DNA from: Pollenia angustigena
Taxonomy: Eukaryota; Arthropoda; Insecta; Diptera; Polleniidae
Direction: 5' to 3'
Assembly (NCBI GenBank): GCA_930367215.1
Contig: OV884058.1
Span: forward strand, 222,560,208-222,624,207
DNA length: 64,000 bases
The notes below the pieces were generated by a model. That model saw only the letters and a list, made by a program, of their open reading frames with translations, had not been told where the DNA came from and searched no databases. Shown piece after piece: positions 54,260 to 64,000 of the stretch. A program made the translations under genes and the position numbers. Every line of letters starts with the position of its first letter. The first letter of the stretch is position 1.

Positions 54260-55610
54260 CATCCAATAATTTTCTCGTCGATCGTCAGTCAATCACCCAA
54301 ACAAACAAAACAACAACATTCTGATAGCATTATTGACATAAATTCTTTGTATTTCTATTATTTAACATGACCTACATTTTTTCCTCTCACAGGAACTTGA
54401 CCCACATTTAGAATTTCTTCCTCAAGGTCTGTTGTCTTTCAGCAAAATAATAGTTCATTGCTCTTTCTACCAAACTCTCAGCTTTATTGCTATCCTATAA
54501 AATTTAACGACTTTTTCATTACTTTGAAATTTTTTAAAAATTTGACCTACTTTTACACTTGCTCATGAATTTTCCATGTCCATGATTCTATCCATGTTCA
54601 AGACACACTCCAATACAATACCCTAATCATCTCACACCCCATAAATTATTAGTTTTAATATCATCGCTTTGAAAAAATTGTCCACAAAAAAGAAAATACA
54701 GCCTTTTTAAAATTGCTTAAGTTAAAAATAAAGAAAAAAATATTTTTCCAATTTCTTCCTCAAGGTCTGTCTGTCCGTCAAAAAAAAAGGGCTTACAAAA
54801 AAGGGCTTATCAGAAATGTGTGTTTTTTCTCCCAAACAATCCATAAACACACACAAAAATATAAAAAAAATATTTTTTCAATTTTCTTCTACAAGATCTA
54901 TCTGTGTATCTGTCCATGTTCAAAACACACTCCAATACAATACCCTTGTCATCTCACACCCCATAAATTATTAATTTTAATATCATCGCTTTGAAAAAAT
55001 TGTCCACAAAATTTTTTTTCAAAATCAAGTGCATCTGTGTACTTGTACACAGTATGTCTCTCTGCCTATTGATCTACATGCATACATATCCACAAAAACT
55101 AAATCACATCTTTCTCAAGTTCATCTACACAGTAAGACCGTCTGTCGATCACAACAAATGAAAGGCTTCAACAATGCACCCAACACTTGTGCATTGCTCC
55201 CCCAACATTTTTCTAAATCTCAGCTTTATTGCTTTCCTATAAAATTTAACGACTTTTTTATTACTTTGTTTTGAAATTTTTTAAAAATTTCACCTACTTT
55301 AACACGTGTTCAGGAATTTCCCCCCTAATTTTGGCTTTTTTAAAATTTTATGACATTTTTATGGCTTTTTTAAAAAATTTATGACATTTTTATTGCTTTT
55401 TTAAAAATTAACGACTTTTTTATTGCTTTTTTTTAATTTATGACCTTTTAATTGACATTTTAACGACTTAAAAAAATTTTTAACGACTTAAAAATTCAAC
55501 GATGACCTTTAATGGCTTTTATTACTTTCCCCCATACTAAACCTATAGGAAGTTGACCTTTTAACGACTTTTTGTTCACATTGGCGCTAAACTGTCAATA
55601 TACATATACT
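54116..55610 (-). repeat. Polinton right terminal inverted repeat
   Basis: This is the inverted partner of 38152-39960. It has a single copy of the 368-bp unit and a longer CTGT tract (54187-54260). From 54300 to the tip no clear mismatch to the left repeat was found by eye. Frames at 54713-54994 and 55029-55274 are exact repeats of frames in the left TIR. Confidence 0.92.
54187..54260. repeat. CTGT microsatellite in the right TIR
   Basis: About 17 units of CTGT with ATCT interruptions at one end. The matching GACA tract in the left TIR (39868-39905) is only about half as long, so this tract has changed length since insertion or since the last repeat homogenisation. Confidence 0.9.
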
Positions 55611-55616
55611 TCTGTG
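55611..55616. repeat. Right target-site duplication of the Polinton (TCTGTG)
   Basis: An exact copy of 38146-38151, directly after the terminal CATATACT. Confidence 0.95.
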
Positions 55617-55974
55617 TGACTTTTCTGCGAAAAAATTACTTTTAGGACGTTAGTTTTTTTTTGAAAAATGAACATTTTGGTGAAAAAGAGATGTTTTTGA
55701 AAAAAATTTACTTTTTGGTGACAATTTTTTTAAAGAAAAAAACTCTATCGCTTTCGATACGAAAGCTAGATGAGATAAGAAACTAATTTAGTACTCTCTA
55801 TCGCTTTCGCAAGCCCATTCGAAAGCCAATAGAAATAAAGAAAGGCACAGAAATGTCAAAATATGTGTAACAAACAAATTTCAAATTAAAGTTAAGCCGC
55901 TTAACGTGTTTTTGCTTGAAAATTTAATAGTGATGATTTGCGAAAGAAAAATAAAAAATGCGAAAGACAACTGT

Positions 55975-56402
55975 GCGGGTGGGTGCTTTAAAACCATGTA
56001 AGATAAGGCCATGATGGCTTTATTGCTCAATTGAATGGGAGATAAAGCCATAATGGCCTTATTGCCCAATCATTGAGAGGTAAGGTCATATTTAAAGTTT
56101 TGCGAAATGAGAGATATAGCCATATTTTTACTTAGGGTTATTTCCTCCAGTAGGACGTGGCAGGTGGCTGCGTGCGTCACAAGAATAAAAAATGTTTTTC
56201 AATGATAACTAAGGATTCCCTTTTACAGAATGTTTACACCATGCATAACAATATTCTGAAAAATATGGCTGTATCTCTCATTTTAAATATGACCTTACCT
56301 CTCAATGATTGGGCAATAAGGCCATTATGACTTTATCTCCCACTCAATTGAGCAATAAAGCCATAATGGCCATATCTCACATGGTTTTAAAGCACCCCCG
56401 CG
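55975..56402. repeat. Palindromic repeat 'D', copy 1
   Basis: The arms (about 55975-56130 and 56255-56402) are inverted copies containing gggtgctttaaaaccatgt, ggctttattgctcaattga, gataaagccataatggcc and caatcattgagaggtaaggt. About 120 bp with a caggtggctgcgtgcg stretch lie between. A related copy is at 60054-60600. Confidence 0.65.
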
Positions 56403-57210
56403 CTTTAAAGCATACCAATCACTCGATTCGCTACCATTTTTCTTTCGTGTCGCAATAGAGACTAACCAAAGCCCCCCCCCCCCCCCCCTCCCCGATTTTT
56501 AAAAGAAATCGAAAAAAATTTTCAAATCATCCAAAAAAAATTAAATTTTGGGGTACAACAACATTTTTGGTTAAAAAGAGATTTATGGTATAAAAAATAA
56601 CTTTTCGTTACCAAGATACATTTACACAAGACTCATTTTGGGGAGCATTACAAAAATACCCGACTTTTTAAAATTGTCTCCATATAAAACGTTTTTTCAG
56701 AGATAGTAAAGAACTTATGATATGTATCATTTAAAATAATGTAAAATTTAATTGAAATGGTCGCTTACATTCGGAAAAGGAATTGGCAAATAAAGAAGAA
56801 GAAGAAAACGTAAACAATTTTACTCAAAAAAGCACATATTTTGGCTCATGCATACGAAATTTGACAATTGGGGCTTATGTCTGTCCGCTAATGAGTCTAC
56901 CTTGTGTTAATGTATCTTGTTCGTTACCTTTTTGTTCGATCTTGTACCACAAAAGTACAATTGCTTAAAAATGTTCAACCCTGTTTTAAGTTAGTGAGAG
57001 CTTTGCAGAAGTCAAAGCTGAAGAGTGAGTACTAACCGACCAACTAACTCATTGTGGAAGTATGTATCTGTGTATTTGACTCTTTGCCTTTTGTGGTTAC
57101 CGATGCTTAATTTTTCTGTTTGTTGGTTTGTTTTTGAAAAGAAAAGCAAAAAAAAAAAAGAAAGAAGACGAAAAACAAAAAGCAGCAGCCACAAGTTCGT
57201 TAACAACAAT
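56403..57210. other. No supportable gene; contains a poly-C run
   Basis: A run of about 19 C residues with one interruption lies at 56471-56495, unusual for this AT-rich DNA. The frame at 56783-56968 has no domain resemblance and the rest is simple sequence. Confidence 0.45.
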
Positions 57211-57480
57211 TTATGCTTGTATTTGAAATTGTCTTGGTCTCGTCGGTCCGACGTCTTGATCGTTATTGTCTTTGTTTGATTGTAGTAAATAACTTAAAGC
57301 TGCTGTTACTTTATGTTGTATAGTCGAAGCTGTTGCTGCTTTTGCTGTCGCTGCCACTGCTGCGAAATTTCCGCTGCGACTTTGTGGCAATTTGGCTTTT
57401 TTGTAACCATGACCGTGGCTTTTAACTGATGTTCTTAAGTCCGTTGTGGGTCTGCATCTCTTCAGTTTGTAGCTGACCAT
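57211..57480 (-). CDS. Possible host exon, 89 residues, unknown
   Basis: A minus-strand frame from an ATG at 57480 encodes a basic N-terminus (MVSYKLKRCRPTTDLRTSVK), then an alanine-rich part (FAAVAATAKAATAS), and ends in TRPRQFQIQA. Its base composition is more balanced than its surroundings. A GTAAGT donor-like site lies upstream on the same strand (57571-57566), with a T-rich tract after it, so a 5' untranslated exon plus intron is conceivable. No family was recognised and the frame could be chance. Confidence 0.3.
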   Translation of the reverse strand: MVSYKLKRCRPTTDLRTSVKSHGHGYKKAKLPQSRSGNFAAVAATAKAATASTIQHKVTAALSYLLQSNKDNNDQDVGPTRPRQFQIQA

Positions 57481-57599
57481 CGTTTCGTGCAGACGTGTTT
57501 TGGTAAAGAAAAAAAAAATTCAGTGAAAAATAAGTACCAGAAAGAAGCAAATAAAACTTACCAATTCACTAAGAAATTCACTTAAAAAAATAAAAATTA

Positions 57600-58416
57600 A
57601 ATCAAAATATAGAAAAACGTTCGCAAAACGTACAAAGTTTAGTTTTTATTAAAATTGAATTTTGCTTTTAAAAACTTAGTTTAATTTTCAGTGCGTTGAG
57701 TGAAATTGAACAAATTGTTATTACAATTAAAGAAAAAAAGTGTTGAATTAAAAGTTTTTTTTTTTTTAATAAAAAAGTGGTCAATTGCAGTTGTCATCAA
57801 GAAATAAACCTAAAGAAAAATGTAATGAAGTTTTTTTTTTGATATAAAATTATTATTATTTATTAATTGTTATAAATTATTTTAAAAAATATTCTGAATT
57901 AATGTGTTGCAAAATTGTGGATTTTAAAACTATTTTTTTAAATAACAAAAACAAGGATCAACTGGATTATTGAAAACGTTAAAAAAAAAGGACGAATGTC
58001 TTACAAATAATTATTTTACTTAAGTGTTTTAAAAGTTCTAATGGAACTTTAAAAAAGGATTTGTATGAATTTCATTTCTATTTTTCTTTATTTTTTTTAA
58101 CAACATTTTCATTCAATTTGGTGCTAACTTAAGGCATTCGATACCGATTGAAATTTTCATTTAAATTTTATTGTATTTTCGATCGATATCGAAGGCCATA
58201 ACTTGGCCCCTGTTTTATAAAGTCATTTCAAATTATTAACTTTTTCTTAATTTTTAATAAAAAATGTCACGCTTTCCAATTAAATTATCTCAAGGTTTAA
58301 CACGCAGTTTACCAAAACTTTGCTATAAAATACAAATTTAAGAATAAATTCTGTAGTTAAAGTAAAACTTTAGCAGTAAAAGATTTAAAAAATCCTTCTT
58401 GGTAAACACTATTCAA
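57600..58416. other. AT-rich stretch without a gene
   Basis: Long A and T runs with no frame of note. A gaaattttcat / tcgatcgatatcga palindromic stretch lies near 58180. Confidence 0.45.
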
Positions 58417-59697
58417 AACAAGTTAGAGTGCTATATTCGGCTGTGCCGAATCTTTGATACCCTCCACCTACAGTTCGAATATTTTAAGAGTAGTATCTAT
58501 ATGATGTCTATTTATTTTTAATTTATCTTAAAAAAAAACAGACATCTGCTTAAAAATTGGTTTAGGTTTAGACATTTGTTAAATAATTGACTGACAATCA
58601 GAAAGTTTTATGACTTTTTTTTTAGCAATTTTTACTAGCTTGAGTAAAAAATCATGATTCGTAACAGTTTAAGCCGAACTTAAATGATTTTCAGGCGGGG
58701 AATTCATATTGGAGCCATGGAAAGCTATGAGCCAATCATCCCAAAATTCTGCAGAGTGTTCAGAAGGCTGCTTTAAATGGATCTAAGAGCTATTACGGAC
58801 CGTATATCACAAAATTGCATAACATTTTTTCTGGCCATATGAAGCTAAGTTGGAAGAAAGTTTACCGCAATATCTACATCTGCTACGGTTTTAGGCGTAT
58901 TTAATTATTTAACCAGAGTGGGATTTATATGGGGCCTAGGGTAAATTATGGACCCATCTGCACGAAATTTTACAAAATTGTTTCTAGTCCCATAAAACTT
59001 TGATGTGCGAAATTTAGTTATGATAGCATTATTAATTATGATGTTAGGCGTACTAAACTGTTTTCCGGTAGTAGGGTTTATATGGGGCCTAGGGTAAATT
59101 ATGGACCGATCTTCACGAAATTTTACTGTTTTATTTCTAGTCCTATAAAACTGTGAAATGCCAAAATTTTTAATGATAGCGTAATTAATTAGGATTTTAG
59201 GCGTTCTATATGGTTTTCCGGGAGTAGGGCTTATATGGGGCCTAGGGTAAATTATGGACGGATCTTCGCGAAACTCTACAGCGTGCTTTCCAGTCGAATG
59301 AATTTTTGCCAAATCTCATATCATTCCGTGCATTTTTCCATCATTTATGTTAGTTTTTGTAACCAAATTATCAATTTTTTTTAGGTGGTGGTTCCACATT
59401 TTGATTCACAGCTCTGATCCTACCGAACCGATTTTGCTGGATTTCAAGCCCAAACTGCTTATGATAACTACAAGCAATTTGACGCCAAGTTTCTGTATTT
59501 CTTTTGAGTTTTTCGAAAGTGAGCGTGTTTTCAACAGACGGACAGACAGACGGACATGGCTAAATTGACTTAGAATTACTCAAGGACCCAGAACATATAT
59601 ACTTAATGGGGTCTGAGATGAGTAATAAAAAAGTTTCACACGGAATGACAAACTTAGTATACCCTCTTCACAACTAATTGTGGTGGAGGGTATAAAA
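58417..59697 (+). mobile_element. Dispersed repeat 'A', copy 2, uninterrupted
   Basis: It begins gagtgctatattcggctgtg and ends ctaattgtggtggagggtat, the mirror image of copy 1 at 3598-5980. The middle holds three tandem units about 154 bp long, each with tatggggcctagggtaaatt (near 58926, 59080 and 59234). The frame at 58905-59312 is a translation of this array. The gtcattccgt and gaccccat blocks near the end link it to a widespread fly repeat type. Confidence 0.7.
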
Positions 59698-60053
59698 GCA
59701 AATAAAATTAAAAAGGTTTATTTATTAAAAAGTTCAGAATTGGAATTTCTTACAGATGGAGAAATCATATATGACCACTTCTGAGTTCCAAATCTCTTGT
59801 TAGAATGTCTCTCTTATGACTTTAGATTAATTGGCGATTTAAAGTCACGCTTATAAAACAGTATTAAGTTCTTTTTTTAAATAAAATCTCAAATATTGTT
59901 TGTAATTTTTTTTTTTATAATATGAAAAAAAAAATATTAAACACCTTTTCGGATATTAAAAATTTATAAAAATGTTTTTTTTGTACAATTACAAAAAAAA
60001 TGCAATTTACTGAGAAAACTGAATATCGATTTCCATACAAAAATGAAATTTTA

Positions 60054-60600
60054 ACCATGTGATATAAGGCCATGATGGCTTTATTGCTCAATTTAATGGG
60101 AGATAAAGCCATAATGGCCGTATTGCCCAATCATTGAGAGGTAAGGTCATATTTAAAATTTTGCGAAATGAGAGATATAGCCATATTTTTTTTCGCAAAT
60201 GAGAGATAAAGCCATATTTTTGCAGAATATTGTTATGCATGGTGTAAACATTCTGTAAAAGGGAAATCATTAGTTACCATTGAAAAACTACTTTTTATTC
60301 TTGTAACGCACGCAGGAAAACTTTATTCAGCGAAGCCACCTGCCGCGTCCTACTGAAGGAGAAAACCCGTAAGCACGGCCGCAGGACGCCACGCGGAAAA
60401 ACTTTAGTATGCGAAGCCAGATTTCAATATTAACTTTAGTGTCTCCGGAACTGAAAGGAGAGATCAAGCCATTTTCTAATATTGCTAACGTGAGCTAAGG
60501 CCATGATGGCTTTATCTCCCATTGAAATGAAAAAAAAAAAATTAAAGGCTTTATCTCCCTATTGAATGATGGCCTTATTTCACATGGTATTTTAAATATG
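60054..60600. repeat. Palindromic repeat 'D', copy 2
   Basis: It shares ataaggccatgatggcttta, gataaagccataatggcc, caatcattgagaggtaaggt and tgttatgcatggtgtaaaca with 55975-56402. The right arm is more diverged and the middle is longer, with a GC-richer cgcaggacgccacgcgg segment. Confidence 0.6.
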
Positions 60601-61151
60601 TGTGTGTCATGAACGCTGTTTCTTTTTGTATGGAAATCAATTTTCAGTTTTTTCAGTAAATTGTGCATAAAATCAAAAGTTGTGCACCGATTACAATGAA
60701 ACAAGCCTCATTTCATTCAAAATTATGTTAAACTAAATGTTTTTTAGATCAAACCCGTGATTTGTATAGCAATTTTATTTTTTTTTATGATTTTTTAAAG
60801 AACAAAAAAAAATTTTTTTTTTTTCAAAATGTTCAACGATATCTGAAACTGAAGGGCATATATAAAAACAATGTAAGCACGGCTTAAAGATAATACTGTT
60901 GCCGAGTTTCGGATTTTTCCTTAACTGAATATGGTCCACTGCTTTCAAGTAATTCCAATATATGTCGTAAAAGTGCCTTCATTTCGGACATAACGGTATA
61001 TCTCGAAAAGTAGAGCTGATAGAGAAAAATGGAGATTAGATTTGAAATCAGCGCCCTCAAATTCCCGACCGCTAAATGTCTGTTCCGCAGTGTAGTTTTT
61101 ACCAAAATAAGTGCGACAAATATTTTATAAAAAATTTTTTAAATAACAACT
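60601..61151. other. No supportable gene
   Basis: The stretch is AT-rich. A tttcggacataacggtatat block near 60983 resembles the tcgaaataacggtatat core of the direct repeats at 29228 and 30347. Confidence 0.45.
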
Positions 61152-61394
61152 ACAATTCTGAGGCATTTTGACAAAACATCTTAAGTCGAGATAAGTTGGC
61201 AAAAAAGTTTAAAAACAACATAATGAATAAATAATTTTTTCTTCATATAATAAAATAAATCAAAATTAAAGAAAAATTGCTTTGATAATACAAAATTTTA
61301 AAAATGTTGTTAGAAAATTCGTATGATTAACAACATGTTTGTCAACTTTTAAAATTTGACTTAAGATGTCTTGTCACAAATGCCACAGAATTGT
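61152..61394. mobile_element. MITE, 243 bp
   Basis: The left end acaattctgaggcattttga and the right end, inverted, acaattctgtggcatttgtg continue into caaaacatcttaagtc and caagacatcttaagtc. The centre is AT-rich. Flanks were not clear enough to name a target duplication. Confidence 0.65.
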
Positions 61395-61497
61395 GATTGG
61401 GGATTTTGAAATAAGGTGCAAGTTACTTTTTTGATAATCCGATTTAAATGCAATTTTACAAATCTTACAGCCTGTTCATCGAACGTTAACGTTCGCA

Positions 61498-61566
61498 CAG
61501 AAAATTACATTTAAAACAAAAACAAATTTCCGAGTTTTGTTTTTGTTTTAAATATAATTTTCTATG
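61498..61566. repeat. Small inverted repeat (hairpin)
   Basis: agaaaattacatttaaaaca and aaaacaaa pair with tttgtttttgttttaaatat and aattttct across an 8-base loop. It is AT-rich and could be a cruciform or the trace of an excised element. Confidence 0.5.
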
Positions 61567-62825
61567 CTTAAACTTATCCGTTCATTTTTTTTTTTAAATT
61601 TTAAAATCTGTTCCTGGGTGCTTAAAGGGCCAGTGTCAAAATCAGGGCTGTGGAGTCGGAGTTGAAATTTTTCACAATAAAAATTTATAAAAATTTTTAA
61701 GAAGGTCCGTTTTAATAAGAAAGTAAGGACCAGCCTACTTTACCTATGTAAATAACTATAATCAAGCTCAATGCGGCACGTGTTAGAATTAAAATATAGA
61801 TTTGAAATTTGTACAGAATCATTTTCTTGCTGTACTTAACCATTTAAAAGGTACTGCATTAAAAACAGTAGTTTTCTGAAAAAAAAACGACCAGTCTCAT
61901 ATACATTAGGCATAAAAGATTAGAGTAGAAGTCGGACTTAAAACATTTTAGCAGTTGGAGCCGGGGTTAGAATTATTTTTTGATGACACAGCCCTGGTAA
62001 TAATATTCACTTTTAAGAAATACAAATTGAAGTTTTTTTTTTAAAAAAGAAGAGTTTAAAGTGGAACTTGGTTAGCAAAACCCGAATGAAGCTGTTCTGG
62101 GTCAGCAAAATACAAGAGAGTTTTTAAAGAAGACACCTAATGTTGTTGGTGGGCCTTTGTTCCTTATAGGAACCACAGGATAAAAAATAATAATAATAAT
62201 AATGCAATTATTAGCTCAAACAGCAAAATATTGACATTGACACTTTTAGCACCAAGCCAAAATTTAAAAAAGTTAGTTAAAGCCAATATTTGCAAAAACT
62301 ATGTGCTTTTATTTAAAGTAAAGACAATTTTCTTTTGGATTTAGGTCGATAAACGAAAATTGAAACTTTTAAAGAAAACCCAACCATTTAAAATAGATGC
62401 TGACTGTTAGATTTTATTTAAAGTACGATCTTCTAAGGCCGGGTTTTTGAGATGTGGATTAAGTTCAAATCTAGTTTAATTTTCAGTTTATTTTGATGTT
62501 GATGTAAATAAAAACAAATTTATAACATTTCACCCGACGTTTCGTAACTTCATTGGTGACTTTTTCAAGGATCGTAAAAATTATATCCAAAAAAAGTAAA
62601 GCACAACTTAAAATTATTAACACAGAATTAATTATACTGCGGAGTTTAATGTAGTTTGAAAATCGGATTTTCCGGCGAAATGTGAATTTTTTTATTATTT
62701 CATTGAAGTCCAACATTTAGAGCAAAACTAAGATCTTCCGTCAAAATTTTGTATAAAAAACTTGGTAATGGCGTTACAAATCTGTTTTTAGATTAACTAA
62801 ACCTTGTTTAACTGAGATCTCAAAA
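61567..62825. other. No supportable gene
   Basis: The stretch is AT-rich with an AAT microsatellite near 62185-62200. The frame at 62483-62716 is biased and domain-free. Confidence 0.45.
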
Positions 62826-63755
62826 ACTCACCACAATAGTGGAGTGGGTATTATGCATTTGTGCTGATGTGTGTAACGACTTAAAATATTGGTCCTAGAC
62901 CCACTTTAAAGTATACCGATCGACTCAGAATCACTTTTTGAGTCGAACTAACGATGTCCGTCCGGCTGGCTGGCTGGCTGTCCATGTAACCTTGTGCGCA
63001 AAGTACAGGTCACAATTTTCGAGATAATTTGATCAAATTTGGGACACAGGATTTTATTGGCGCAAGGACCAAGCCTATTGAAAATGGGCCAAATCGTAGG
63101 ACCACGAGGGAAGTTAGGGGGAAATTTCTTCCTCTCAGAAATTATCAAACCGATTTTAATGAAATTTAAAACATACATAGAACCATATCTTTATGGACAC
63201 AAAAGAGATGCATTTTTTTAAAAAATAGGACCACGAGGGGAGATAGGGCCAATTTCTGCTTCTCAAACCGATTTTAATGAAATTTAGAACATAGATAGAT
63301 CCATTTCTATATGGACACATTAGCTATACAGTTTTTCAAAAATAGGACCACAAGGGGAGGTAGGGGGCAATTTCTGCCTCTCAAACCGATTTTAATGAAA
63401 TTTAAAACATAGATAGATTCATATCTATAGGGACACATTAGCCGTACAGTTTTTCAAAAATAGGACCACAAGGGGAGGTAGGGGGCAATTTCTGCCTCTC
63501 AAACCGATTTTAATGAAATTTAAAACATAGATAGATCCATATCTATATGGACACATAAGCTTTACAGTTATTCAAAAATAGGACCCCAAGGGGAGGTAGG
63601 GGGTGATTTCTGCCTCTCACAAACTTTTAAACCGATTTTAATGACTTTTATAAACATAGAAAAATCCATATTTATATGGACACATGTTTTTTAATACTGT
63701 GGTGTAGGGTATCATATGGTCGGGCTTGACCGACTAAACTTTCTTACTTGTTTAA
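62826..63755 (+). repeat. Dispersed repeat 'C', copy 2, with five tandem units
   Basis: It begins accacaatagtggagtgggt and continues through gtgctgatgtgtgtaacg, as does the copy at 30905. The body holds five units of 117-127 bp, each starting aggaccac(a/g)agggga near 63099, 63226, 63344, 63464 and 63581. It ends with gtcgggcttgaccgactaaa and ttcttacttg. It is non-coding. Confidence 0.7.
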
Positions 63756-64000
63756 AATCTTTAACAAAAAAAATATTTGTCGAAAATTTCCATTAAAAAA
63801 TTTCGAATTTTAAGAATAACGATTTCTGTGTGGGTTATAAAGTAGAAATTCCTTATTGAAAATGTTCCAACTTTTACCGCCCTCCACCCCCTTATCTGAT
63901 TCATCTATTGACCCTTAAAACATAAACTCTGGTATTCATTAAGGCTTTATAATCAAATTTCTTGGTATACAGAAAATCTGAATTCTTTTAACAGTCAAGT

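Larger units (their letters stand above)
38152..55610. mobile_element. Complete Polinton/Maverick element, 17,459 bp
   Basis: The element begins AGTATATG and ends CATATACT (the AG...CT ends usual for Polintons), has 1.5-1.8 kb terminal inverted repeats, and is flanked by a perfect 6-bp duplication. It encodes the diagnostic set: protein-primed DNA polymerase B, retroviral-type integrase, FtsK/HerA-type packaging ATPase, adenovirus-type protease, and major and minor capsid proteins. Gene order is four unknown small genes, protease and PLA2 protein (minus), ATPase, DUF8207, fibre-like, integrase, penton, 47-residue protein, major capsid (plus), polymerase (minus). All main frames are open. Nearly identical repeats and intact genes point to recent insertion. 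Confidence 0.97.

Noticed and set aside
58905..59312. 135-codon protein with internal repeats
   Set aside because: It is the translation of the 154-bp tandem units in repeat A, without an independent start or domain.
1..64000. tRNA or rRNA genes
   Set aside because: No cloverleaf box pairs or rRNA-like segments were recognised by eye; a covariance search was not possible.

Overview
The window is eukaryotic, strongly AT-rich and full of repeats. It looks like intergenic or heterochromatic DNA of a higher fly (Diptera). That inference rests on IS630-Tc1-mariner elements, many MITEs, non-LTR retrotransposon debris, and dispersed repeats with the 'gtcattccgt...gaccccataaagtatata' type of sequence seen in Drosophila and calyptrate flies. 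No convincing host gene is visible.

The main object is a complete Polinton/Maverick, a self-synthesising virus-like DNA transposon, at 38152-55610 (17,459 bp). It has a perfect 6-bp target-site duplication (TCTGTG) and long terminal inverted repeats that look almost identical. The left repeat is about 1.8 kb and the right about 1.5 kb; the left one carries an extra 368-bp tandem duplication. Gene order from left to right: four small proteins of unknown function (+); an adenovirus-type cysteine protease and a phospholipase-A2-domain minor virion protein (both -); a packaging ATPase (+); a DUF8207-type protein (+); a fibre-like protein (+); a chromodomain retroviral-type integrase (+); the penton/minor capsid protein (+); a 47-residue basic protein (+); the double jelly-roll major capsid protein (+); and a protein-primed family B DNA polymerase (-) whose two reading frames join across a 90-bp GT-AG intron. 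Integrase and polymerase would do transposition and replication. ATPase, protease and the two capsid proteins form a complete virion morphogenesis set. Every main reading frame is open. The one oddity is the protease, which has no ATG and overlaps the upstream frame at an A-AAA-AAC heptamer.

Left of the Polinton (1-38145) lie three DD41D-type mariner copies (window edge, 3699-4999, 10091-10992), one broken Tc1 element (31134-32803), several MITEs with recognisable target duplications (6013, 9787, 14733, 21722, 25619 with 25763 nested in it, 32811), a 1.46-kb foldback hairpin (about 19915-21382), two LINE fragments (about 16960 and 27440), and a decayed spliced gene of a transposon-like family (18507-19476). 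Right of it (55617-64000) are palindromic and tandem repeats, a second long copy of the dispersed repeat found at 3598-5980, and one weak candidate exon (57211-57480). The stretches in between are AT-rich with no supportable gene.
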